A stretch of DNA of 64,000 nucleotides from positions 861,336-925,335 of the forward strand of contig JAKSZT010017954.1 in assembly GCA_026826555.1 (NCBI GenBank), given 5' to 3'. The notes beneath the pieces were generated by a model. It was not told the DNA's origin and ran no database searches. It was given only the letters and a program-made list of their open reading frames with translations. This document shows positions 11,619 to 24,253 of the stretch, piece after piece; position 1 is the first letter of the stretch, and each line of letters begins with the position of its first letter. Made by a program: the position numbers and the translations under genes. The DNA comes from Tolypeutes matacus. Taxonomy: Eukaryota; Chordata; Mammalia; Cingulata; Chlamyphoridae.

Positions 11619-12535
11619 GCTGGGTTCTGTTTGTGGGTACCTCAGATGTCGTGCTGAGGAATTTATACCTTCTGACGGTGAGGATCCAGTGACAGCGTCT
11701 GTGTAGGGAAAATGATATGATGAAACAGGTGTTTTAGGAAGAGAATGTTGACAGCATGAGAAAGACTTAGATGGGAGGAGGTGAGTGGCAAGACCTCTGA
11801 TTTCAGAAAGAGTCCTTTGGAGGGGTAGGGGAGTAAGAGAAGCTAAAACCATTTAGAAGGAAGACCGAAGAGGCCAGGAAGTCAGACTGGAGTTCCAGAA
11901 GGTGGGGAGAGAGGAAGGAGGGAAAGGCGATTGAAGGCAACAGGACTTTTGGGGCGCATTGGGTGCGTAGATTCAGCCTGTGGGTCAGGTGACTCTTCAG
12001 TGGGGAGGACCTGCAGGGGCTCCAGCTCGAGAGGCAGGACCAACAGAAGGACTGGAGAGGAGCCAACCTCTGAGGGTGACCCCAGAGTTCTAAAGCACTT
12101 AGGGTCTCCAGAGGTGCCCGGTGAGTGGGGATGGCCCAAGGCTCAGGACTACGTCTAGTGGGAGTCTGTCTGGATCTGGAGCCTCCAAAATGGCTGCAAC
12201 AATGCTCTACCCTGTGTTCCCTTATCTGCCGCTGCCATTTCCTGCCCAGAGACTACAAGGCAGCTGTGGCCTGCTCAGGGCCACCTCCTCCAACTGCTCT
12301 GAAGGCTCCTCCCTCCAGCCCTCTGCAATGCTCACCTCTCTCCCCTCCTCCAAGAATCCTTCCAGATGTCTCATTCCAGCTTCTTTGTGAGGGAGTGGGC
12401 ATCTCACCAGTAGAGAAACCCAAGGGTAGAGAATGGCAGGAAGCCAAAGGGTGACAGTTCTCCTCAACCTAAACCTAAAGATGTCTCTTCACAGGTCTTG
12501 TCCCATGAGTTTGCATTTATCTCCTTCACCCCTCA
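11619..12535. other. Intergenic, nothing recognised
   Basis: Purine-rich sequence without a conserved frame, RNA gene or clear repeat. Confidence 0.5.
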
Positions 12536-12547
12536 GACAACTCTGTG

Positions 12548-12646
12548 TATGACTGGTTCATGGAAATCCAAGCTGTACCCTTGTGATCTGTGCACTTTTC
12601 CTGTATTGCAGTTTAATAAAAAAGCAAAAATAAATTAAAAAACAAG
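12548..12646 (+). mobile_element. Very short A-tailed retroposed insertion
   Basis: 99 bp ending in AATAAA-containing A-rich sequence, with a perfect 12-bp duplication gacaactctgtg at 12536-12547 and 12647-12658. It looks like a heavily 5'-truncated LINE-mediated insertion. The parent is not identified with certainty. Confidence 0.75.
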
Positions 12647-12658
12647 GACAACTCTGTG

Positions 12659-12760
12659 AAATAGGTGGCTCCATTTTACAGAGGGGAAAGCTGAGGCTCA
12701 GAAAGTTTAGGTGACTTGTCCAAGGTCACAGTCAGTAGCTGGTGGAGCTGGCATTCAAAG
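12659..12760 (+). repeat. MIR SINE relic
   Basis: MIR core: 'ccattttacagaggggaaag', 'ctgaggctcagaaagttt', 'gacttgtccaaggtcaca'. Confidence 0.7.
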
Positions 12761-12925
12761 CCAGCTCTGTGGGAGGCAGACTTGGGTGCTCTATCCTCCT
12801 CCCTGGGCTCTATTGGCTGTTCTCCTTGGGTGGATGGACCATCCAACTAACTATCCTATTTCTGTTCCCCAAAAGTGGTCATTGTCAGGGAGCTTCCCAG
12901 AAGTTGGTGGACTAGAAAGACGTGG

Positions 12926-13025
12926 GACTGTGGGAGGTGGGGAACATGGGAATCCCTGTAATTTTTGTGTAACATTTATGTAATCTAAGCATCTTTTAAA
13001 ATATATTTAAAAGAAAAGAAAAGAA
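12926..13025 (+). mobile_element. Second very short A-tailed retroposed insertion
   Basis: 100 bp ending in an (AAAAG)n tail, flanked by the 12-bp duplication agaaagacgtgg at 12914-12925 and 13026-13037. Same size class as the insertion at 12548-12646 but different sequence. Confidence 0.7.
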
Positions 13026-13037
13026 AGAAAGACGTGG

Positions 13038-14242
13038 AACTCTCTCCTCTCCCAGAAAAATAGCTAGAGGACAGACAGAAATGGCCTGGAAAAAAAAATG
13101 TTCTAGGGTTTAGGTCACCAGTTGAAGGCTGGACAATGCCCAGAAGAGAGAGGTGAAAAAGAAAAGAATCTTGATGGCAAAAGTGTGAGCGAAAGTAGCA
13201 GCTCTAGCTGCCAGCGCCCTCCCCCACCCTACAAAAAATTTTTAATTCTTAGGCCTTGGAATGGCAGCTACAGACAAAGGGGGCCCCAGGGATCTACCTC
13301 CCCAGGAAAGGGGGGAGAGAGGGACACAGCCTAAGGCCCTTCCAGGCCAGGTGGGGCCACACCATTGTTTGTCTTGGGAGTCAGCAAGGGACTAAAGAGA
13401 TCCAACCCTCTCAATCAATCACCCTCCCTACTGACTGGGACTAGTTGTTGAGGATGCAGGAAAAGAGAGGGGGCTGCCAGCAAAGGTTGGAGAACAACCT
13501 CTGAGAAAGTTTGAACTATGACGCTTTTAGCCTCCAGGCAGGATCCTGTTATTATATTGATCCAGTTTGTGTTGCCGTGAACACACCCTGACCAGGCTTT
13601 GAACTGAGAGGCATGTTGAACAGTGTTATCTGTTGGCCAACCAAGGAAGTGCATGTGAGGAAAAAAATTTTTTTTCTCAAAATCATCTTTATTTGAATTC
13701 ATAAATACATTAGCTCAATAGGCTAATCTACTTTGCTCTTATTCTCAGAATACATGGGCCATAATATTTAGTATATTAGATATTAAAACTAGTATAAGGT
13801 TTTGGGGTGACCTGAAAATTTGCATTTCTAGGCAATTTCCATGATTCTGTCCTCAAGGCTGAAATTCTTTGATTTACTTAGTTTTTCAAAAAGCAAAACA
13901 TGGAGACAAATGTGTGCCAATTTTCAAACCCTCCATGATCATCTTCAAGAGTTAGCATCCACTTTCCCACCTCGTATTTCAATGTCAAGGCTTTGCTCCT
14001 CTTCTCTCCTCAAATCTGAGTATTCTGGAATTCTTTTGAGAATTCTCAAACCTTAGCTACTTTGGAATACTGTGAGAATTCTGTAAAATAAAGTTAGGAA
14101 AGTGTAAATGTAATTCACCAATAGATTAAACAAGACAAAGTACATTTCTCTTGGACATGTCCTAAACTGAATCCAGATTAGGGTGCTCTGAGAGCTGTTT
14201 CCTGCATGTGAGGAAATTAAAAGTAAGTAAGTATGAGGCTTT
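13038..14242. other. Intergenic, nothing recognised
   Basis: No conserved frame or recognisable gene. A T-run lies near 13666-13676. Confidence 0.5.
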
Positions 14243-16308
14243 TTACGGCTTTTATAGCCTCCCTCCCAAGGCCCTTGGAAGTGGGTCTGCAACCCAGTAT
14301 TGGGTCCAGGACTCAAATTTCAGCAACTAACAGGGACAATCCTAAAGACCTAGAAGAGGTTGAACCAAGAATCAAAGAACAGCAGTAACAGCCTCCCACC
14401 ACAAAATCCCTATGAGAAAGAAACTGAACATCAGAGTAAACTCACCATCATAATCAGATGCCTAGAAATCAGCAAAAAATTACAAACCATACTAAGAAAA
14501 TGGAAGAAATGCCCCAAGCAAATGAATGTATCAAAGCCCCAGATAAGATACAGGATGTGAGACAACTAATCAACAAGATTCATACAAATTTTCAAAATCA
14601 AATTAATGAATTGAAAGAAAATATGGCTATATAGATAAAGGACATCAAGAAGACATGAGCAAGCAAAAAGAAGAATTTGAAGACATGAATGGAAAAGTAA
14701 CTGAGCTCATGGGAATGAAAGACATGATAGGTGAGATAAAAAATACACTAGAGGCATACAAGAACAGACTTGAAATGATAGAAGAAAGAATAAGTGATAC
14801 AGAAGACAGAACAGCTGACATTGAAGAGAGAAAAGAATGGAAAAACTGAGCAGGTGCGCAGGGAGTTGAATGATAACATGAAACACAACAACACGTGTGT
14901 CATGGGAGCTCCAGAAGGAGAAGAGAAGGTAAAAGGGGCAGAAAGAGTATTTGAGGAAATGGTGGCTGAAAATTTCTCAACTCTTATGAAAGAAATGAAC
15001 TTGTCTAAGAAGCACAAGGTACCCAAATCAGAATAAATCCAAATAGACCTACTCCAAGACACATACTACTCAGAAAGTCAAATGTCAAAGATAAAGAGAA
15101 AATTATGAGAGCAGCAAGAGAGAAGCAATCCATCACATACAAGGGATGCCCAGTAAGACTTAGTGTGGATTTCTTATCAGAAACCATTAGGATGCTGAAA
15201 GAGAAAAATTTCAGTATTAGGATACTGAAAGAGAAAACTTGCCAGCTGAGAATTCTTTATCTGGCAAAATTGTCCTCTAAATATGAAGGTGAGTTTAAAA
15301 TATTCACAAATAAACAGAAACTCAGAGAGTTCATAAAAAAGAATCCTCCTTTGCAGGAAATGTTAAAGGGAGCCTCACAGTCCGAAAGAAAAAGACAGGA
15401 AAGAGAGGCTTGTAGGAGAATAGAAGGCAAGAATAGTAGAAAGGATAACCAAAAGAGTAAAAAGACAGATGAAAATAAGATATGACAAATGAAAATCAAA
15501 GAATAAAATGGTGGAAGTAAATAATTCATTTACAGTAATACCATTGAATGCGAATGGATTAAACTCCCAAATCAAAAGAGGTAGGCTGACAGAATGGACA
15601 AAAAAATTTGAGCCATCCATATGCTGCCTACAAAAGATTCACCTTAGACCCAGGGATACATACTAGCTGAAAGTGAAGGGTTGGAAAAAGGTACTCTACG
15701 CAAATAGTAACCCCCCCCAAAAGAGCAGGGATAGCTATACTAATAGTGGACAAAACAGGCTTTAAATGCAAAAAAGTTATAAGAGCTACAGAAGGCCATT
15801 ATATATTAATAAAAGAGACAACCCAACAGGAAGAAATAACAGTCATAAATATCTATGCACCTAACCAGGGTGCCCCGAAATACATAAGGCAAACTCTGGC
15901 AAAACTGAAGGAAGAAATAGACATCTCTATATTAATAATTGGAGACTTCAACACACAACTCACATCATTAGATAGAACAACTAGACAGAAGATCAACAAG
16001 GAAACAGAGACCTTGAACAATATGATAAATGAGCTAGACCTAGCAGACATATACAGAACGTTGCATCCCAAATCAGCAGGTTATGCATTCTTTTCAAGTG
16101 CTCATGGATCTTTCCCCAGGATAGACCACATGTTAGATCACCAGGCAGGTCTCAATAAATATAAAAAGATTGAAATTATACAAAGCACCTTCTCAGATCA
16201 TAATGAAAAGCTGGAAATCAGTAATAGATGGGAAAGGGTAAAATTTGCAAATGTGTGGAAGCTGAACAGCACACTCCTAAACAATCAGTGGGTCAAAGAA
16301 GAAATTGT

Positions 16309-16682
16309 GAGAAGCAGATATGGCTCAAGCAGCTGGGTGCCTGCATACCACATGGGAGGTCCTGGGCTGGGTTCCCAGTGCCTCCTAAGGAAGACGAGCA
16401 AGACAGTGAGCTGACACAACAAGATGATGCAACGAGGAGATGCAATGAGGAGACGCAACGAGGAAACACAATGAGAGACACAACAAGCAGGGAACAGAGT
16501 TGGCTTAAGCAATTGGGTACCTCCCTCCCACATGGGAGGTCCCAGCTTTGGTTCCTGGTGCCTCCTAAAAATAAGATGAGCAGACACAGAGAGTACACAA
16601 CAAATAGACACAGAGAGCAGACAGTGAGTGCAAAACAATAAGGGAGGGTAGAAATAATTTTTTTTAATTTAATCTAAAAAAA
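16309..16682 (+). mobile_element. DAS-type SINE dimer inside L1a ORF2
   Basis: Two tRNA-like units (heads near 16315 and 16498, each with a 'catgggaggtcc' block), ending in an A-rich tail. Duplication aagaaattgt at 16299-16308 and 16683-16692. It splits the L1a endonuclease/RT frame. Confidence 0.88.
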
Positions 16683-16808
16683 AAGAAATTGTAAGTGAAA
16701 TTAATAAATATATTGAAACAAATGAAAACAAAAACACAATTTTTCAAAACAGCAGTGCTGAAAGGGAAATTTATAGCCCTAAATGCCTGTATTAAAAAAA
16801 GAAGAGGG

Positions 16809-17161
16809 AAGTGGATGTGGCTCAGGCGACTGGGCTCCCGCCTACCACATAGGAGGTCGCTGGTTCAGATCCCGGTGCGTTCTAAAGAAGACTGTGAGCT
16901 GAAGCGATGGGCAGGTGCCAAGAGCTGATGTGACAAGATGATGCAACAAGAGATGCAGGGAGGAAAAACATAATGAGAGACACAACAAAGCAGGGAGTGG
17001 AGATGGTTCAAGCGATTAGGCACCTCCCTCCTACATCAGAGGTTCCAGGTTCAGCTCCCAGTGCCTCCTAAAGAAACAAGGAAGACTAAAAGACAGCAAC
17101 TGCAAACAACAAGGGGGTGGGGAGAAATAAATAAAATAAAAATCTTATATGAAAAAAAAAA
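16809..17161 (+). mobile_element. DAS-type SINE dimer inside L1a
   Basis: Heads near 16810 and 17000, A-rich tail near 17130-17161. Duplication aagaagaggg at 16799-16808 and 17162-17171. Confidence 0.85.
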
Positions 17162-17171
17162 AAGAAGAGGG

Positions 17172-17263
17172 GAAAGGATATAGCTCAGTGGTTGAGCACC
17201 TGCTTCCCATGTATGAATTCCTGGGTTCAATCCCCAGTACCTCCTAAAAAAAAAAAAAAAGAA
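17172..17263 (+). mobile_element. Short tRNA-like SINE monomer directly after the previous SINE
   Basis: About 92 bp: 'ggatatagctcagtggttga' head, B box gggttcaatcccc, then 'agtacctcc' and poly(A). It abuts the duplication of the preceding SINE, so it inserted into or beside that A-rich tail. Confidence 0.8.
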
Positions 17264-17733
17264 GAAGAAAAAAAGAATTAAAATCAGAGCTCTAATTGAA
17301 CAACTGGAGAAGCTAGAAAATAACAGCAAACCATTCCTAAAGCAAGAATAAGGAAAGAAATAATACAGATTATCACCGAAGTAAATGAAATTGAGAACAA
17401 CAACAAACAATAGAGAAAATCAACAAAACCAAAAGTTGGCTTTTTGAGAAGATTAATAAAATTGGCAAACCCTTAGATGACCAAAGAAAAAAAGAGAAGA
17501 TGCAATAAAATCAGAAATGAGAGGGGGAAGTTACGGCTGACCCAATAGAAATAAAAAGGATCATAAGATGATACTATGAGAAATTGTATGCCAACAAATT
17601 TAACAACCTAGATGAAATGGACAAATTCCTAGAAATGCACAAACAATCTACACTGACACTACAAGAAATACAAGAACTTAACAAACCAATCACATTTAAA
17701 GAGATTGAATCTGTCATCAAAAATCTTGCAACA

Positions 17734-17923
17734 GGGAGGCGGCTGTGGCTCAGTCAGTGGGGCTCCCGTCTACCATGTGGGGGGCCCCGGGTTCGGTTCC
17801 CGGGGCCTCCTGGTGGGGGCGGGCCCGCCCGCATGGCGTGGTTGGCTGACCCAGCGAGCGCAGGCGGCAAGGGGGGGATAAATGAATAAATAAATAAAAA
17901 TCTTTTAATAAAAAAAAAAAAAA
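17734..17923 (+). mobile_element. DAS-type SINE, short GC-rich form, young-looking
   Basis: Head gggaggcggctgtggctcag, B box ggttcggttcccg, GC-rich body, AAAT run, long pure poly(A). Perfect 15-bp duplication aaaaatcttgcaaca at 17719-17733 and 17924-17938. Nearly identical to the SINE at 36255-36443. Confidence 0.95.
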
Positions 17924-18920
17924 AAAAATCTTGCAACAAAGAAAAGTCCAGAACCAGATGGCTTCACAGGTGAATTCTACCAAGCATTTAGGGAAGAATA
18001 AACACCAGTCCTGTTTAAACTCTTCCAAAAAATTGAAGAGGAGGGAAAATTACCCAACACATTTTATGAAGCCAACATCTCCCTAATACCAAAGCCAGAC
18101 AAAGATACAACAAGAAAAGAAAATTACAGGCCGATCTCTTTAATGAACATAGAGTCAAAAATTCTCAACAAAGTACTTGCAAATAGAATCCAACAGCATG
18201 TCAAAATAATTATATACCACGACCAAGTGGGATTTATTCCTGGTGTGCAAGGCTGGTTCAACATGAGAAAATCAATTAATGTAATATACCACATAAACAA
18301 ATGGAAGAGAAAAAAACCACATGATCATCTCAATTGATGCAGAAAAGGCGTTCAACAAAATCCAGCATCCTTCCTTGATAAACACATTTTGAAAGATAGG
18401 AATAGATGGAAAATTCCTCAATATGATAAAGGGCATATATGAAAAACTCACAGCCAACATTGTCCTCAATGGGAAAAGGTTGAAAGCTTTCCCTCTAAGA
18501 TCAGTAACAAGACAAGGATGCCCACTGTCACCATTGTTATTCAACATTGTGCTAAAAGTTCTAGCTAGAGCGATTAGACAAGGGGAAAAAAAGGCATCCA
18601 AATAAGAAAAATGGAAGTAAAACTCACTATTTGCATGATCCTATATTTAGAAAATTCTGAAATGTCTACGACAAAGCTACTTGAGCTAATAAACGAGTTC
18701 AGCAAAGTGGCAGGATACACAATCAACACACAAAAATCAGTAATGTTTCTCTACACTAGTATTGAACAATCTGAGGAGAAAATCAGGAAAAAAAAATTCC
18801 ATTTACAATAGCAAAAAGTAAGACTCAAATACCTAGGAATCAATTTAACCAAAGAAGTATGGGACTTCTATTTTAAAAAACTACAAAACAATGCTAAAAG
18901 AAATCAAAGAAGACCTAAAC

Positions 18921-19125
18921 ATGGGAAGCAGATGTGGCTCAAGCAGTTTAGCTTCCACCTACCACATGTGAGGTCCCAGGTTCAGTTCCCAGTGCCTCAT
19001 AAAGAAGACGAGCAAGACAGTGAGCTGATGAGACAGGCAGGCACAGCAAGCCAGAGACACGAGGAAAACATAATGAGAGACTCAACAAATCAGGGAGTGG
19101 AGGTGGTTCAAGTGATTAGGCCTAC
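18921..19125 (+). mobile_element. DAS-type SINE dimer, truncated second unit
   Basis: Head gggaagcagatgtggctcaa and body as in the other dimers. The second unit breaks off near 19125 after 'ggttcaagtgattagg', with no poly(A) or clear duplication. Confidence 0.75.
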
Positions 19126-20474
19126 ATTTAAAAGCCAGGACCAAAAAACTACCAGAAGAAAATGTAGGGAAACTTCTTAAAGACTTTGTGGTAAGGTGGT
19201 GGTTTCTTGAACCTCACACCCAAAGCATGTGCAACAAAAGAAAAAAGGAGATAAATGGGACATCCTCAAAATTAAACACTTTTGCACGTCACAGGACTTT
19301 GGCAAAAGGGTGAAAAAGCAGCCGACTCAGTGGGAGAAAATATTTGGAAATCACATATCTGATAAGGGTTTAATATCCAGGATATATAAAGAGATGCTAC
19401 AACTCAACAATAAAAAAGACAAACGACCCAATTAAAAAATGGTCAAAGGACTTGAATAGACATTTGTCCAAAGAAGAAATACAAATGGCAAAAAAAATGT
19501 GAAAAAAAAAATTCAACATCACTAATGATTAGGGAAATGCAAATCAAAGCTACAATTAGATATCATTTCACACCTATCAGAATGTCCACCATTAAAAAAA
19601 GACAGAACTACAAGAGGTGGAGAGGATGTGGTGAGATAGGAACATTTATTCACTGCTGGTGGGAATGTAGAATGGTACAACCACTGTGGAGGACTGTTTG
19701 GCAGTTCCTAAGGAAGTTGAGTATACATTTGTCATGTTACCTGGCAATGCCACTACTGGGTATATACCCAGAAGAACTGAGAGCAGTGACACGAACAGAC
19801 ATCTGCACACCGACTTTCATAGTGGTGTTATTCAGGATTGCCAAAAGCTGGAAACCACCCAGGTGTCCATCAACCAAATGAATGGAGAAACAAACTGTGG
19901 AATATATACATGATGGAATATTATGCAGCTGTAAGAAGAAATGAAGTCATAAAGCATATGATAACCTGGATGAACCTGGAAGAAATTACGTTGAATGAAG
20001 CAAGCCAGACACAAAAGGACAAATATTGTATAATTGGTATGACTGTGCTATTATGAACTAAATATATTGTATAATCTTAATGGAATTAATAACTTGAATA
20101 TGGGTCAACAGAAAATAGAGTGAGGTTAGAGAATGGAAAGCTGAGGGTTAACATGCAGAAATGGTAAAAAGGATGTGTGTTAATCTTTGGGAATGAATAG
20201 AAAAGGTGAAAGCACAACATAATGTTTGTACCTAGCAGTGCTATTATATGGGTATGACAGTGGTTGAAAGGAAAGTCTAAGGTCACGGATATAACTAAAA
20301 GAAAGCTAAAAAATGTAACATGGGACCGTACAGCATAGCAAAACCTCATGTGAAATATGAATATGGGTAATATTGCATATAAAAGACTGTTTTTCTTTGA
20401 AACTGAACAAATGTATGTTAATGTTACAAGATGTTAATATCAGACAAAAAAAAAAAAAAACACATTATGTTAAG

Positions 20475-21129
20475 TGTATTAGTCAGCCAAAGGGGTGCTG
20501 ATGCAAAATACCAGAACTCTGTTGGGTTTTACAAAGGGTATTTATTTGGGGTAGAAGCTTACAGTTACCAGACCATAAAGCATAAGTTACTTCCCTCACC
20601 AAAGTCTGTTGCCACGTGTTGGAGCAAGATGGCAGGCGATGACTGTGAGGGTTCAGCCTCCCTCTTCCTCTGAAGGCTCCGTGGTCCCAGCTTCTTCCAA
20701 CATCAGGTCTAGGCTGGCATAAGGCTCGTCCCTTTCCCGGGGCTTATTTCTCTCTGGGCTCGGCTGCTCAGAACTCTGCTCTCTGCAGCTGCAAACTATC
20801 AGGCTTACAGCTCATCTCTCTTCCCCGGGCCTTTGCCGTGTCTAATGGAGCCTTCCCTGTTTCCTCACATATCTGCTCTCTGTGTCCTTCTCCTGCGTGT
20901 TTACTTCCTGGGACTCCAGCTTGAAAACTCCAGCATCAAAACTCCAACTTCTCTGCTGTGTAGTTTTCTTTGTGAGTCTCTGCCCACGAAGGAGACGGAG
21001 ACTCAACATCCTACTGACATAGCCCAATTAAAGCCCTAATCATAATTTAATCACGCCAGGTATAGGCTAGTTTACAAATATAATCCAATATCTATTCTTG
21101 AAATTCATAAACAATGCCAATCTGTCACA
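20475..21129 (-). mobile_element. Solo-LTR-like element, copy 2 of the 0.65-kb family, inside L1a 3' UTR
   Basis: Begins TGTATTAGTCAGCC and ends CTGTCACA, flanked by 5-bp ttaag/ctaag. Removing it restores continuous L1 3' UTR, as the uninterrupted L1 at 48.65-55.84 kb shows. It is homologous to 10948-11618 in opposite orientation. Confidence 0.8.
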
Positions 21130-21445
21130 CTAAGTGAAAGAAACCAGACTCAAAGTACTACATATTGTATGATTCCAGTTATATAAAATGTAAATATAAA
21201 TCAATTTATAAAGATGGAATTAGATTAGTGGTTATGTAGGGCTGGTGAAGGATAGAAGGATTGAGAGGTGACTGCTAAGGGGTGTGGAGTTTTTCTTTTT
21301 GGGGTAATGAAATGGTCCTAAAATTTTTTGTGGTGATGAATGTGATTATACTAAAAGCCGTTGATGATACACTTTGGGTAGATTGTACGGTATCGGTATG
21401 TCAATATATCTCAATAAAACTGCTTAAAAACAAAAACAAAAAACA

Positions 21446-24113
21446 AAAAAAACCCAGCAGTGGTATGGTCACAGCCTGGGAGCAGCCATGGGACAGGTAC
21501 ATTTCTAGGTGATGGAGTCATGCAATCAGGGCTGGGAACCCATTGAGACAGGCCCCATTGTTCTGAGATCTCAGCTAGAATTCATCAGATTAAAAGTCTT
21601 GCCTCATGACCCAGATCACTCAAGCTCAACTCAACGGCCAAGTTGATAAATGGCTTTGGGAGTTTTAGTCCCAAGTGACTGGAATCCCGGTGACAGCAGC
21701 AGCTGGGAAATGGCTAGTTAATGTGTACTTTGTCCCTGTCTCCTCTTCAGAAGGTCTTTCTCAGTGTTTCACCAGGAGTCTCAGTCCAGGAGGCTGTACC
21801 CCCGGCACTAGGCATTGGGGTCTGGGGACTGATAGGCTGGTGGGATATGTGTTACGTGGACCTGGCTCTCGGACTCTCCACTCTTTTCCAAATGACCCTC
21901 AGCCCTTCTCACCGACTCCCACCCAAGACGGAGGCCTGGTTAGGGAGGGCTGGAAAGCCAGATGGAAGGAGGAAAATGTGGGCCAGAGACCTTCACCCTC
22001 ATGGAGTTCAGCATCAGCGCTTGGAAAGAGAGGATCCTAGCGGAGGTTCAGGAAGGGGTAGGGGCATGGCAGGGCCCCCTGAAACCCATAGCTTCCTGCC
22101 AACCTGGGCTGGCTTCCTGGAGAAGAATGCACGCTCAGAAAAAGGCTGGCTGGGGGTGGTGGTGCATGTGGCCTTTTGCAGTAATAGGAAGGATGCCAAG
22201 CTGGCCTCATGAACAAGGGTTGGTTCATTCACAGAAGCGGGCCTGGGGGGGCCATTGTGGGACGGGCACACCTGTATTTCTCCAGGCTGTAGTTCAAAGC
22301 CTCTCCATGACCCTTGGCAGGAACACAACACCTTCGACTTGCTGTTGCTCTGCCCCACCCCCAACACCAGCAAAAGGACACCAAGTCTCTCCCAGAGGCA
22401 GGAGCCTGGCCTTGACCAAGCTGCACCAATCAGGCTCAGCTGTGGCCTCTCCTCACACCCCAGTGCTTCCACTAGGAGAATGCCCCCTCCCTTTGCTTCC
22501 TCTCTCAACTCAGACCAGACCTGGCCCCTGAGAATAAAATTTCCCAACTGAGTGCAGGTACCAGTGAGCACACTCTCAGCTAAAGTGAATCTCTGCCTCC
22601 AGGGCCTACCCGGTTTTTCACCAGACCTCTCTGGGCTTCTCAGATTCCTCTCCCACCTCAGGTCAATGCCCACCCCCACTCACAGGACTCATTTGTTTAA
22701 GATTTCAGACTGGGGCCTGATGGGGACCAACGCCTCCTCTGTCCTCTCCCCAGTCCCACGCTGAGGGCCCCTTCATCACCCACGTCCCCCTGGACAGAGC
22801 ACTCACTGCTCATAAGGTCAGGAAGGCCAAGAAGCTTGGAGGATGGTCCACAGGAGTCTTCTATTCCCACACACCCCCGCCCCGCCCTTTGGCCACCAGG
22901 TCCCACTTGAAGGTGGTATCTCTGCCCCACAAGGGAAGACCCTAGAGAAAAAGACACATGATGTCAGCGTTGAAGATGAGGAAATCAAGAGGAAAAAACA
23001 AAAACAAAGAAGAAAAAAATAAACAAAAAGATACAATCAAGAGGTCCTGCGTCCCCAAAGGGGACAGACCAGACCACATGTGACATTTGCAAAGCAAATG
23101 GTGGAGAAGTGACTCTGGACCCCCAGCCTCCAGGAAGAGAGGAGGATTTTGTGAGGCCTCCTAGAGGCCTGTGAACTCTAGCGCCAAAGGGCAAGGCTTA
23201 CCTTTGAACTCAGTGACAAGTTATGACAAGAGCTTAGCACGCCTCAAATGTGCCCACCAGAGAAAACCAGTAGCCAGATTATGGCTGGCTGGGAGCTACT
23301 GAGATAGGAAAGAAGGAAGGACAAGTAGCTTTACCAATACCAGCCTGTGCTCCAAGGATCAACAGCTTGGAGCTGTTTTTACCCCTTACCCCTCCACCCC
23401 CTCCAAGAATTCCAGGACTCCTACAGAGAAACCTGTATCAAGTGCAAGCACAGAAACCAGGAGCAAAGAGCAAAGAAATCACAGGAGCTTCCAGTTTGAC
23501 CTTTAGGAAAAACCTCCAAAGAATTCATAAACTTGTCTATGAAGAAAAGGAATCAGCTTTAAACATCTGCTGACACAAAGCTATCTTATGACAGTCCATT
23601 CAAGAACTTTCTATTCCCCCTTCCCCATCTCTGCTCCACACCTGATCCCTAGCAAGGAAGGGGAGGAAAGAGGCCAACCCCACCCCTCTCTACTCCCCCC
23701 TTCCCCAAGCTACCACTAGTGGGCCAAGCCGGTGGCCAGTTTGCAGCTCCCCTGGCCAGAGAAGAGAAAACCCCCACCCTTGAATGACGATTGAAGTGTT
23801 TATGATCCATGGATTAAACATTTCTCTGTACCAACTTAAAGTGAATGTAGAACTTATTAGTTGAGAATGACCCAGATAAAGTCATGGGACTGCCCAAATT
23901 TTCATCCAGGGACAAGGGAAAATTCTTCCACTGAATAAATTTTATGGGACAGGTGGTAGACAAATATAGTTGCATTTCAAGTTATTCTTAAGTCTTAGAT
24001 ACAGGCACAAGGCCATGAGTAAATACGACTAACAAAATCAGAGGGTGCTACAGCCGTACAAGGACTCTTAGACCATTTAGTCTTATCCCTCATTTTACCA
24101 GTGCCATGCCTGA

Positions 24114-24146
<33 letters not shown>

Positions 24147-24253
24147 AGCTCTTTTTTGTGCCAATTCTAAGCATTTAAATATTAATTCATTTAATTTTCA
24201 CAACAGTCCTATGCTTACTGAGCAAATGAGTTCATGGTTAGTGTAATGCTGGG
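21446..24253. other. Intergenic, nothing recognised
   Basis: No gene, and open frames are short. A (GAT)n microsatellite with a MIR-like relic lies at about 24113-24235. Confidence 0.55.
24113..24147 (+). repeat. (GAT)n microsatellite
   Basis: Pure GAT tandem repeat of about 11 units. Confidence 0.95.

Larger units (their letters stand above)
14243..21445 (+). mobile_element. LINE-1 element (L1a), near full length, inactive, SINE-riddled
   Basis: Plus-strand L1. 14304-14640 is 5' UTR. 14640-15485 is an ORF1-like coiled-coil protein broken by frameshifts. 15746-16310 is the ORF2 endonuclease domain ([15 protein letters not shown] and GDFN motifs visible). The reverse transcriptase region covers 17540-18810 with breaks, the C-terminal region about 19200-20060, and then a 3' UTR. 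The 3' UTR is split by an LTR at 20475-21129 and resumes to an A-rich tail near 21445. Five SINEs also interrupt it. Frameshifts and stops rule out activity. It is the same subfamily as the minus-strand L1 at 48.65-55.84 kb, whose 3' UTR is collinear. Its first ~60 bp are inverted. Confidence 0.88.

Noticed and set aside
15746..16414. 222-codon frame as a cellular endonuclease gene
   Set aside because: It is the L1 ORF2 endonuclease domain, cut off by a SINE; its last ~35 codons are SINE sequence.
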